Below, piece by piece: positions 53,901-63,846 of a stretch of 64,000 nt of DNA. This DNA comes from Allacma fusca (Eukaryota; Arthropoda; Collembola; Symphypleona; Sminthuridae): assembly GCA_947179485.1 (NCBI GenBank), contig OX359250.1, positions 44,427,450 through 44,491,449 on the forward strand, written 5' to 3'. The position numbers were made by a program, and so were the translations under genes. The notes beneath the pieces are model-generated. The model had not been told where the DNA came from. It searched no databases and was given only the letters and a program-made list of their open reading frames with translations. Each line of letters starts with the position of its first letter. Position 1 is the stretch's first letter.

Positions 53901-56900
53901 ATGTGTATTTTTTCCTTACAGATTCGTCCCTGATTCTGTCACCCAGCTCCTCTGGGGAAAGCCTTATTTCTTGCGATCTCATGCTCGACTACAAAGACAG
54001 GTATTTTTATGATAGTATTTTTTTTTCAACCTCAATAATCCTTGTAAATACACTGAATGTTCTTGCACTAGTAAAAAAATATAAAAAAAAAGGATGGGAA
54101 CTTTTTCTCTTCACCAACAATTTTCATTAACTTTTAGTAATTGAATTTTGCAGTTGTTCCTTAGTGATACATTTAATGTTGGAGTAGTATATCTAGGGAA
54201 TAAGGAAATACATACATGGTGGTAATTACTTTTAGATGGAGATAGTATTATTATTGTGGGAGCCACAAAGTAGCAGGACTGCATCTTTGAAATGTATGTA
54301 TGTATCCATCTAAGCCCATGTAAGGTATCTTAAGAAATATTTTTGGAGCTTTTACTTCAATGTGTAGATAATTACTTGAATTATTGTGCTCATGCAACAA
54401 GGGATAGGTTTAATATAATAAGTAACAATGAAACTATTGTATCAGTATGTGGAAAGATTTGTATTTTACATATGGACGTACCTATTCCATGAGGTAAAAT
54501 TAGTTCTTTGCCATTTCACTGCGGATTTCCAAGTAGGTAATTAGAAATTAATGAGGATTTCAGAGAGTCTGCACGAGGATGAGTTTGCATATGAAGTAGT
54601 GTTTCCATTCCTAACTGGTATGATTTTTTAAATGTCCACTCCACTCCACTCTGGTGTAGTTACACTTTACGTAATGTCATCACTCATTACCACGTTTTAT
54701 TATTGGGACTGACTCACAATCAGTGAGGGAGGCGGGGTATCAGACTCACTGCGGGGAGAGAGTTTATTTGGACTTGATAGTGTTTTTTATACATGGGTTC
54801 AGAATTACGAGGAAAAATACTATTGTGAGTGAGTTTATTACTTTTGGAGCTAGTACAAAATACTTTGTTTACTCTTGTACTCCCTTACTGTTAGTTTTGG
54901 GTCCGGTCTTGGGTGAGTTTCTTCCTTGTGTTTGCTCTGCTCCTAGGATTGCTATATAATCACAAGCCGTGTCTAAAATTACATGTGATGTATCCACAAA
55001 ATGGACGTTACATGTCAGAGGTGTTGATATTTTCTTGCCACATTGCATAGCATGAATGTTTACACGTGAGCAATTGTGTAATTTGGGATAAAATTCAGGA
55101 GTAAGAGTCCCCAAGGGTAAAGGACCCATGTGCATATCATATGGGAGAGATATCATATGAGAGATATCATATATGAGAGGTATCATATGAGAGAGATGGA
55201 ATTTGTATTTTTTTTTATTTGCATTGAAAAAAATTTTTATTGAGACTTTTCTCTACAGTAGAGGATCTCCATGCTATACGAACTCTTGACGAATGCTCAC
55301 AGTTAATGTTACAGCAGTGAAGTGAATGCTCAAAAAGCGTTCGAGGCCTTTTGTGCATAGTTAAATGGGATTCTCAAAAATGATAACATCCTGACACGTT
55401 TGATTTCAACTCATGCTGATTGTTGTATATAGTAGGGAGGGAGACATGCAAATGGCTACCATATGCATTGTCAGAAATGATCAACCATGGCGAATTAGAG
55501 CGATGGTCACATTATTACTGCTGAGTGTTACGAGACTTAGCGTTTGACTTCAGTATGCCCATCTGACACTATATAGGATATGTTTTCTAAAAAAAATAGT
55601 AATGCATATGGGGATGAAGGTATACATATACATTTGTATGCATAGCTTGACGTATGGACATAGCATAATGTGTCATTATGACAATGATGTGGACGTGGAC
55701 ATGGACTACACTACGGTAATATCTCGTGTGTTGGAGGGTCTTTTCATGCATATTTCATGACATATAGTGGCTGTGGCTACCAAATAGCACCAAGGAAAGG
55801 GATGGGTTGAAAGGTATAAGCTGACTGCAGTTCTACAGCAATGTCATTGTAGTTTATTACTTAATGCTGTCACTTTGGTTGCAGTCTTTAAAAAGAGATG
55901 ATCTGTTAAATTAACATTTGTATTATTTCAGCATGAGAGAGATAGTCAGGAAGGATTTGTTCCCCTCACAGTGCTTAAACTGCTACATACCAGTTGCTCT
56001 TGAGGGAGTGTGGGGCAAAGGTTTGGATAAGAAGTCCAATGGAAACTACAGGATAGCTAAAACATTTTAAAGCAGTTATCTTTGTTATTGTATGGAGACC
56101 AAATCATTAATTTTAGGGAATTCTAGTGTTTTATTTTAGAAGGCAGGCACATTCTGGAGGTTGTTCCTATTCTGTACAGTTCTAATTTTTCTGAGCAACT
56201 GTGTTGACTTTGTTGGTGTACTTTCTGTAATATTAAAGTTCGCCAAGAACGTCACCCTGTGATTTCTGCTGTGCCGAAATAACACTGTCCTTTGAAATAT
56301 TAGTGCCAACCCGTAGAGGTTGATGTTCTAAAAGTTACATTCGGTGTGACCTACCGGGATTCTGATATCATGTATATTTTCAAGTACATTATGTTGAAAC
56401 TTGACTCATTACTCCGTTTATTCTGTTCACCATTTGGCAGTTCTTGCAGTGGACTGGTGCCTGGTGATTCGGTCCTTTTGGTGGATGAGCCTTGTCTGGG
56501 AGGATCGGGAAAGGAGTCTTCTGGACGGAAGTCAAACTTGAGGATTGAGACCACAAGTAGTTCTGGAGTGCCACAAATTAATATGGTTAACACAACAAGT
56601 GCCAACAGTAGTAGACGGAGTCTAGGAAGTTTACAAGGACAGAATGGATCCATTAGTCCCATAGCTACGAGTACACCCTACTCAGCTAATAAGCAGTTGT
56701 CCAAAGGTAGCAACTTGAGTGGTCGAGGGATGCCGAACCAGCACCCAAGTCATAGTGGCAGTCGTCTTATTCTCTATCAACAGAATCATTCGAGCAGTAC
56801 AGGAAATATTCAGCGTCATGGAAAATACTCGGGCGTGCCCATTCCGTCAGCATCACCAGCAATTGAGACAAATGTGGTGGAAAATTCCAGTATTACCGAA

Positions 56901-58134
56901 AACCAACTGGTGGGTAGTTCTCCAGGTAATACAAAATTAAGGGCCTTCAACTCCAGGTCACCTCAACGGCAAAGTATTGGAACCCCGAAGAGTACCTCAA
57001 CAAAAGTTCCTTCCCCTATCGTCTCATCCCCGAAGTCCGTGAAGCATCGAAGAAATGAAGTAACCAGTAACCACCATAACAAAGAGTCACAAGAAAATCT
57101 CGAAAATTCAATATCCCCGGATTCTGTATCTGATAATTTCATCAAAGAAATTGTAACGGAAGTTGTAGAGTATAAAAATAAATTAAAAGAACTCCTCACG
57201 GTCCTGGAGACCAACGAGAGGGACATGTCGGACAAGGATGAGGTTATTCGGAAGCAACAACAGGAAATTGAGTTCTGGAAGTCCCGGTATACAGAGGCAG
57301 TGAAGAAAGCCTACGACGATACTGACACAGAAGACAGTGTTATCAGTCATAACTATGAAGCTGATAGTTGGCACAAGGAAAAGCAAGTCACGCTCAGGAA
57401 AGACATGGTCAATAGTGCCGTTCAAACAGAGAGCAATTATCCTGTAAGCATAATAATTATAAGAATGTTTTAAGAGGTAGATTTCCTCTGTTTTGAAAAT
57501 TTATTGGACAATTGTGTGCTTGATATAGATGATGAATAACTTGGTTTCTTAACTTTTTAATTCTAGAGCAGAGCAGCTGTTACTTATCCCGAAGAACACG
57601 ACAAAATGGGGCAGCTTGTGAGGTGAGATTTGCTGGCCGACATTGGGTACTCACGCTACCTTTTACCTCAGGATATTACAGTTCAAGTATTTTTTATGTA
57701 TGCATGATTTACTTTTATTACATATCATTATTTATTTTTTATCTTATATTTTAGAATGTCTGCCCACGAAACAATATTTTATTAATTTCTGTTTTGAACG
57801 AAGAAACCCTTGTCTCTTTAACCTGAAACTGTTTTGCCCCGCAGTTCCCTGACATGTTTTTTTTTATTTTGCGTGTTTACTGAATAGTCCTTTCGTTTTA
57901 ATCAAAACGCATTAATTTTAATACGGGCTGTATCATTTGTTTTACTACCTATGACGAATAATTGTTGAATTCATTCACTCAGTTTTTCTTTACTCAAACG
58001 GAATCATATTATTATAGTTAGCTAATTAGCTTGTGTATATGTTTTGTGCTTATTATTTTTAATTTGTCTAAATGTATTGATTTTATTGTAGCTTCCGTAT
58101 CGGCCGGAGGTCTTCATCATCGAATAAGAATTAA
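29437..58134 (+). CDS. Ser-rich protein with C-terminal coiled coil; 5' end missing, 22-kb intron
   Basis: Five exons join in phase: 29437-31738, 53922-54000, 56441-57443, 57567-57622 and 58092-58134 (TAA), encoding at least 1160 aa. The first exon has an acceptor (TGTGTTACAG) and is open across it, so an upstream exon is expected; the first internal ATG is at 29539. The exon 1 to 2 junction rebuilds an Asp codon and continues sensibly across a 22.2-kb intron. Most of the protein is Ser/Asn/Thr-rich and looks disordered, with a basic patch KKSLRKIKRLRSRN near residue 90. A basic Ser/Pro stretch contains MTGIPSPRTPRLR, a match to the S/TxIP motif that binds EB proteins at microtubule plus ends. 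A predicted coiled coil (about residues 1025-1085) contains VVEYKNKLKELLTVLE and IRKQQQEIEFWKSRY. The protein ends in GRRSSSSNKN. I do not recognise the family. CCSER-type Ser-rich coiled-coil proteins or neuron-navigator-like +TIPs are possibilities only. Confidence 0.8.
36968..37147 (+). other. 59-codon ORF inside the giant intron
   Basis: An ATG-to-TAG frame with codon-like, non-repetitive composition (starts MESASASLHDD, contains FYQESNPMNLPILYDFF), unlike the low-complexity frames around it. An in-frame TAA lies four codons upstream, so it would have to start at this ATG. No good donor follows. It could be a decayed gene fragment, an alternative first exon, or chance. I do not recognise it. 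Confidence 0.2.
47841..47965 (+). repeat. Long CT microsatellite, about 125 bp
   Basis: Nearly pure CT dinucleotides with a few interruptions (GC, TC, GTCCCTGT) in the 5' half, the longest such tract in the window. Read on the minus strand it is (GA)n. Confidence 0.9.
50883..50958 (+). repeat. CT microsatellite, about 76 bp, uninterrupted
   Basis: Pure (CT)n with no interruption, which suggests a young, length-variable locus. It lies in the giant intron, with a TTC run about 220 bp upstream. Confidence 0.9.
54001..56440 (+). other. Intron 2 of the sampled part of the Ser-rich gene
   Basis: A 2.4-kb phase-2 intron (donor AG|GTATTT). It holds a short imperfect tandem repeat with ATATCATATGAGAG units at about 55133-55196. 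An acceptor-like site TATTTCAG at about 55931 is present, but no in-phase exon is needed to join the flanking exons. Confidence 0.6.
55133..55196 (+). repeat. Imperfect tandem repeat with internal palindromes
   Basis: Three to four copies of a roughly 17-20 bp unit reading TATCATATGAGAGA with variable spacing. The CATATG and GATATC cores are self-complementary. Confidence 0.6.
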
Positions 58135-60705
58135 GAAACTAAAACCTGGAGATTATTGGGTTTCTACGGTGAATATTAAGGCGATTTATTCTATGGCCCC
58201 GCAACAGAAATTTCGCTAACTTACGCCAAATACGAATGATATCAAGTTGACACATAACTTTTAATTATTGGAGTAGTTATAAAACAGGCGGGCATGTAAT
58301 GGATTACCTATTCTTAGAGTTTAGCACTATGTTACAATAATTATTGCAATTTATTGTTAAACTAAACAACTGAAATGTATACCCTGACCATATGAAGCCA
58401 CCTCGAAACCTCGAACTCGAACTATGTCAACAGAATCGTATTCCATGAATTAGCATCGGGAAGAAGTAGCATTTGATACAGTTGAAAATACATGTAAATA
58501 ATTACATGCAGCCCTGATACGATATAGAATTACTTAAAAAATGTAGCTTATGAAACTAATGTTACATGTAGAGGATTTGCAACGATTTTCGACAAGTATT
58601 GTTGTAGGAAGTTGTATGCGTACATGATCGGTATTACATACCTGTGGTGTAGAAAGTCGACGAAAAGAAATTGTGATAATTATTGTACATTTATTATGTT
58701 TTTGTCATAATGTTTAAGAAGCTGAAGTGTATTAAGTTCGGATATTGTAACGCATATTATTACTTTGCTTCTAGGAATTTGTATAAGTAGCTTGACTGTA
58801 AAGCTACTTCGTCTCGTACGCATTTGTTGTATGTACTCTCTATCTTATTTTTTTAGTCGCAGTTTTTTAAGTTTCTAGTCTTCCTCAAATGTGTACTTCG
58901 TCTTTGGTATTTAGAATTCGGTTAATCATTTATTGACTGTATTGTATTGTAATAATTTGAAATTTGAATAACTTCCATGCATAAACTGTAACCGCAATTT
59001 ATGATGAGCACACTGACACTAACAATAAGAGCACCGGGATCCTATCTATTCTGTAGGGAAGACGCTCAATACTTCATTCAGCGGAACTGAGCTTTTATCA
59101 TAATCAAAAGTATGTATTATTTTATAAAGATTTTCTCTGGTTGACTTGCTAATAATAGAATTATGAATCTAACAATAAGTTCCGTTTTGCTCTTCGTTTG
59201 CGTCTTTTCATTTCGAAGCCTACTTGTTCTAAATTATAGCATAGCATATGCTCCACACGTGCAAAACTGTATAATCCATAACTATACCAAAATATATGGA
59301 AAAGGTATTATTTATTTTAAATAGCAGCCCACAGTATAGGAAATTCTGTAACAGCATTAAAATTGAAACATCAATATTTCACCTTTACGAGCAAAAAATT
59401 TAGTATTTGTTTCTGCACACTTAATATTAGTAAATCATCCAATGCGTGTGTAAGTAAGTAGTTGAATGCAACTATTTTGCTACTGATACTGCTACAATAA
59501 TATTTATTTATTGTACCCCCCCTATATTTATTTTTTGCTGCATGAATCATCATTTTATACTATTGCATGGCTTTTAAGTTTTTAAAAATCTGCTTAATAG
59601 TTTTTCAAAATGCGGTGACTCCGTATAACATCCCCACTAACAAATTCATATGATTTAACTTTTTTTGTTCTTTCGCATGAAAGGTTAAAAAAGTAGTACT
59701 TATATATGTAATTATATCCAGTCACATGTAAAATTTTCAAATGTAATTAATTTGTAATATATTTTGTGCTGAATAAATTTTCAGCAAGTGTACGTAAATT
59801 TACTATTCAATAATAATTATTATTTTTACTGCTAATAATTTTGTTCCCTAAGAGTCATGGTCATGTATTGTAGACAGGCCCAAGTCAAATATCAAGCGTT
59901 ACTTTGACAAATGTCAATGTCCAAGCTGAGTTAGTTCTATGTGAAGAGTAGTAACGAAGGACTTCATTAATACATATTTGTACTAACCATATTTTTGGCG
60001 TCTACTACCAATTTATGAGTAACCTAATGACAGTAGCTAATGTTTAGCCCGGCAGGTCAGTTGGTTTTGTTTACCTTCGTAGCGAGATCTGCAGAATGAT
60101 GAAGCGTGTGCCTGCCGCTACTAATATGTTATTCCATAACTTGAACAACATAAGATATGATATTCATAAATTCTAATACCCAATGACAACATGTAATATT
60201 GTGGGCCTTGCTAACGCTAATTATTACTGCTGAGCGCTGACTAGGCTTTCCTTATTGCTCGGGTTTCCTAGCATTTATTTTAACCTTGTGTGTAAGTACT
60301 TACATAATTGTAAGTTAATCCCACCGATTAACCCGTTATGATGTTCGCCACCAACTAGGAAATCCGTCAAGCACCTACTTCTGAAAGATGGACACGATAT
60401 GAAAACTTCAAGCAATTTCACTGACAAGTTCTTCTTTCCTTTGGACGCATGCAATTTGCTAACATATAGCTAACCCCTACTATACCAACGATTATTGAGC
60501 TAACATGCCAAACAAATGTAACAGCTGTAATACTTGATCAAGATCGCAATGTTTAAAAAATGGTCTTACGAACGTGAATAAACTATCAAGCCTTAACCTA
60601 TGTGGTGAGAATGAACTGACTCCACTGTACTATTTCCACACTGCATCTGGCACGCATATTGAAAACTAGAACCATAAATTTTTAAATAGAAACAGAAACC
60701 AATAA
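58135..60705. other. 3' UTR of the Ser-rich gene and convergent intergenic region
   Basis: After the TAA at 58134 the sequence is AT-rich with no coding exon seen. The first canonical plus-strand AATAAA I noticed is at about 59772, which would give a 3' UTR of about 1.6 kb; earlier variant signals (ATTAAA near 59359) are possible. The cyclophilin gene converges from the right, so 59.8-60.7 kb is probably the spacer between the two transcript ends. Confidence 0.45.
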
Positions 60706-60711
60706 TTTATT
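60706..60711 (-). terminator. Poly(A) signal of the cyclophilin gene
   Basis: TTTATT on the plus strand (AATAAA on the minus strand), about 112 bp past the TAA at 60823. Confidence 0.55.
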
Positions 60712-60822
60712 TCATTGGATAGATTTAATGAAAAGTCCACAACAAAAACGAATTGATAACACGATCTGCTTGATTTACTAATTCAACTAAATAGACAGAA
60801 CTGTGGGATGTAAGACGTGTAC

Positions 60823-62511
60823 TTAAAGTTGCCCGGAGTTAGAAACTACGATTTTCTTGGAAGTCTTTCCGCTCTGTGAACCGTAGCCTTCAACTTTCTT
60901 CACCACATCCATACCTTCCACCACGGCTCCAAAGACAACATGTTTGCCATCCAACCATGAGGTCTTAGCGGTGGTCAGGAAAAACTGGGATCCGTTGGTG
61001 TTGGGTCCGGCATTAGCCATCGACAAAATTCCTACACAAGAAGAAACCATACCATCATGAATCCTCCAACCACGTCACACTTGCACAACTGTCATAATAA
61101 TAACCCTCTCTCATTCCAAAATGTCACGATCTCGTCAGCCTTGAAAATCCCCCTAGGTCAATCACATTCACCCCCCAGCAACAATCCAAAAACCCAACTC
61201 ACCAGGTCCCGTATGAGTGAGCTTGAAGTTCTCATCAGCGAACTTCTCTCCATAAATAGATTTTCCTCCAGTGCCGTTGTGGTTGGTGAAGTCTCCTCCT
61301 TGACACATGAAGTTGGGGATTACACGATGGAATGTACTTCCCTTGTAGCCAAAGCCCTTCTCTCCAGTGCACAGCGCCCGGAAGTTCTCTGCAGTCTTGG
61401 GCACCACATCTTCACGGAGCTGAAAGAAAAAAATGACCCACACATCATCATCAACCCTCTCATCCCACTCAAATGATCAGTCCCGCATTTCAACTTCCCC
61501 GATTTCCATCACCTTCAATTACCCTCTCAAATGTCTCACGATCCTCAACACAACGCCTTTTCCTCCATCCACTGACTCACTGCCACTGCCATTGCCATTA
61601 CCATTGCCACTTTAATAATACCCCCACCACAACCAATTCCTACACTAAAGAACTTGCCTATCCCACGACCTTCCTCCTTCCATTTGCCATCACTACTACT
61701 TGTTTGCTAGTCATGCAACACGCAAAGCGTCCAGGCAATTATCCTTCTACTTTTCCTATCCACCACTTTTTGAGCCTATCCTGCAGCCAGGAACAGCCAC
61801 AGCCACCTTGGCACGCCTACTGTCATACATATATATTCCTATCCTTATTCCATCATATCCATAACTCCTCAAACTATTAACTACAGTCCCAACTCATGGT
61901 TTCTTCAAACAATCCTCAGCAACAAAACTCAAAAATCTCCAATCCCTCAATTCCCAGCCCTTCAAACAACCCTTGAAAAACAAGAGCCCCTTCCGCTCTT
62001 ACAAAAATCTACAAAAATCTCTCCAAAATCCCTCGACAAAACAAATTCCCTTCCAAAATCTCCAACTTTCAAACAACCCTTGATCTCACTCTCCTGAAAA
62101 TACTGAAAATCTCTTGAAATCCCACTCAAAATCTGCACTCAAAATCTGCACTCAAAATCTGCACTCAAAATCTGCACTGGAAAATGGTAGACAAAATGTG
62201 TGAAATCTTTGGAAAATCATTGACATTGACAATGTGTAAAAAGTTATGAAGGAGTATAAAAGGATGACAAGATGAGGACTATATAGCGAGAGCGAGATAG
62301 AGTGAGAGAGAATGTTCTGGAATAAGGAGTGAGTGTAGTTATATAAAAAATGGTAAGCACGCCGGCCGGCGGTTGAGTGGAAGAGAGACGCGAGTCTGGG
62401 ACTTAAAAATAGTTTTTCTTAAAAAAATGTAATTAAAGTACTCACCTCCATGATGATCCGTCCCAAAGGAGTGGAGTCAGCGCTGACGTCGAAAAAAACC
62501 TTAACTGGCAT
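60823..62511 (-). CDS. PPIA: Cyclophilin A, peptidyl-prolyl cis-trans isomerase, three exons
   Basis: Exons 62511-62446, 61419-61203 and 61031-60823 join in phase (0, then 1) to give 163 aa, the usual cyclophilin A length. The start [19 protein letters not shown] aligns with the family's first strand. Active-site residues are present: [15 protein letters not shown] (catalytic Arg, then Phe, Met and Gln), [13 protein letters not shown], the pocket Phe in QFFLTT, and [11 protein letters not shown] with the Trp that governs cyclosporin binding and the His after it. It catalyses proline isomerisation in folding and signalling and binds cyclosporin A. The intron between exons 1 and 2 is about 1 kb and that between exons 2 and 3 is 171 bp. 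The ATG at 62511 has A at -3. An upstream in-frame ATG adds 42 residues (separate entry). Identity is certain. Confidence 0.96.
61420..62445 (-). other. Intron 1 of cyclophilin A
   Basis: A 1.0-kb intron with donor GAG|GTGAGT and acceptor TTTCTTTCAG. On the plus strand it is strikingly C-rich and G-poor from about 61430 to 62170, so the sense strand is G-rich. It contains four tandem copies of a 13-bp unit at 62124-62175. Plus-strand frames here are artefacts of the biased composition. Confidence 0.7.
62124..62175 (+). repeat. 13-bp tandem repeat, four exact copies
   Basis: The unit ACTCAAAATCTGC is repeated four times without mismatch, inside cyclophilin intron 1. The exactness suggests recent expansion. 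Confidence 0.85.
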
Positions 62512-62637
62512 TTTTGAATTTTTCGAAGAATAAACTCTTTCCTGGTTGGAAAAAAGACTCGGACTGAGTGAATAACGACAGAGTGGAACGAGCGAACCGC
62601 TACGTCTGAACAGTATGGCTGACAGTGAGAGAGTCAT
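62512..62637 (-). other. In-frame N-terminal extension of cyclophilin; putative mitochondrial presequence
   Basis: An ATG at 62637 opens 42 codons in frame with the cyclophilin start, with no stop between. The extension has six Arg/Lys and one acidic residue, is rich in Ser and Leu, and starts MTLSLSAILFRR, able to form an amphipathic helix. It ends with RVYSS, a match to the R-x-(F/Y/L)-(S/A) matrix-peptidase site. Its ATG has C at -3 (weak), while the downstream ATG has A at -3 (stronger), so one mRNA could yield both forms by leaky scanning. Whether transcription starts upstream of 62637 is not known. Confidence 0.5.
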
Positions 62638-63030
62638 TGGGAGGGAGGAAAAGCAAAGGGTAGTCCCGTATATGCGATAGTTTACTTGTAAACGTAGAAG
62701 GAATCAACTTTGAGTGAGAGTTAAAGGCTGGAGTTGGTTGAACAAAAGAGCCTGGCGTCACCACTGGCGCGGTTGCGTCCTCCATGCCTAACCTCGGCCT
62801 CCTCTTCTCATCAAGCCCAGGTCTGGTGCTTGGGAGACCTGAGCGCTCAGTTCCCCTCACCCATGCGTATTTCAGCTATAGTCCGGAGCAGCATGCTCGA
62901 GCTCCTCCGCTCGTTTCATGTACAATGTACTCTTGGAGAGTACATATGCACTTCCATGCTCGCCATACTCTCGTCGTCCCGAGTCTTATATCTTCCTTGT
63001 CCAGGCTTTTAGGCTTTACTTTTTAGTACC
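62638..63030. promoter_or_regulatory. 5' flank and probable promoter region of cyclophilin
   Basis: This region upstream of the cyclophilin start codons is less AT-rich than its surroundings, with several CpGs (62760-62900), as expected for a housekeeping promoter. No TATA box was seen near the start codons on the minus strand. Short plus-strand frames here do not look coding. Confidence 0.35.
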
Positions 63031-63040
63031 TGGGGCTCCC

Positions 63041-63062
63041 ACGTGTGTGTGTGTGTGTGTGC
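63041..63062 (+). repeat. GT microsatellite
   Basis: About ten GT units following CACGT. Confidence 0.85.
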
Positions 63063-63412
63063 ATACGCTCCCTCAATAAGTCAAGCTAGGAAAAGCTACT
63101 TCATATGATAAGCCATGGTGAGTATGCACATGTGTGCACGTTTGCATTCTTATTGCACATGGAGTCCGTGCAGTGGCAGTGGTGCTCGGAGGGAAGCTTC
63201 TGCACTGTTCAGAGTCCCACTACTCTTGTGCTTTTTGTTATCCCAAGGGTGTCTGAGAAAGCTCTTCCATTGGATTTACATTGGAGCATTCGGCTCCGTT
63301 GGATTTACTTGGAGGTGGGTCCAGGTTTAGAAGACTGGCTCACGAGGATGCCCTTATGAGGCTAATGTCTCTTTGGGGGCAAAAATATTTGTGCATATTC
63401 ACATTTAATCAA

Positions 63413-63622
63413 TTATATTTATATTATTTATATATTTATATTATTTTTGTATTTATATTATTTATATATTTATATTATTTTTGTATTTATATTATTTATA
63501 TATTTATATTATTTATATATTTATATTATTTATATATTTATATTATTTATATATTTATATTATTTTTATCTTTATATTATTTATATATTTATATTATTTT
63601 TATCTTTATATTATTTGTATTA
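63413..63622 (+). repeat. AT-rich tandem repeat, about 200 bp
   Basis: Repeats of a roughly 18-bp unit built from TTTATATTATTTATATAT with variants (TTTTTGTAT, TTTTTATCT). A long open frame of Tyr/Ile/Phe across it is a by-product of the repeat. Confidence 0.85.
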
Positions 63623-63696
63623 AAAATAAAATACAACATTTAAAATAGCTAGTGCCCACTCACTCCTTATTCATGTTGTAAGTAGGGTATGTCGAT

Positions 63697-63846
63697 TGAA
63701 AATGCCCTGCAGTATTTGCCCGCCCAGCTGAAAATGCCCAAAATGCCTGCCCACATGCCCAAAAACTGGGCATGTGGGCAGTTTTTGAAAATGCCCTGAT
63801 TTTGGGCATTTTGGGCAGGGCAAGTTGGGCATTTTGGGCATTTTCA
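63697..63846. repeat. Nested palindromic element built on GGGCATTTT
   Basis: Two perfect inverted repeats are nested. An inner 14-bp stem (63747-63760 with 63768-63781) has a 7-nt loop. An outer 19-bp arm (63729-63747) is the exact complement of 63828-63846. AAAATGCCC or its complement recurs several more times within 150 bp. No open frame lies inside. It may be a MITE-like or satellite-derived element. Confidence 0.75.

Larger units (their letters stand above)
31739..53921 (+). other. Giant 22.2-kb intron of the Ser-rich gene
   Basis: Bounded by the donor AAAG|GTACGT and the acceptor TTTTTCCTTACAG, phase 1. It contains many microsatellites: CT/TC at about 33492-33518, 41239-41254, 41757-41779, 47841-47965, 50883-50958, 52181-52203 and 52857-52910; GA at 38679-38704, 40438-40456, 42809-42828 and 46141-46167; GT/CA at 38337-38358, 42511-42526, 43974-43998 and 45967-45990; GCT at 43328-43349; TTC at 50644-50667. 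Between them is AT-rich, T/G-leaning sequence. Open frames inside are short or repeat-driven; one 59-codon frame at 36968 is listed separately. I see no clear nested gene. Confidence 0.7.

Noticed and set aside
61057..61880. Plus-strand frames of 139 and 135 codons over the cyclophilin gene
   Set aside because: One is antisense to exon 2 and the other falls in a C-rich intron; composition explains the openness.
63281..63643. 120-codon Tyr/Ile/Phe-rich frame
   Set aside because: It is a translation of the AT-rich tandem repeat.
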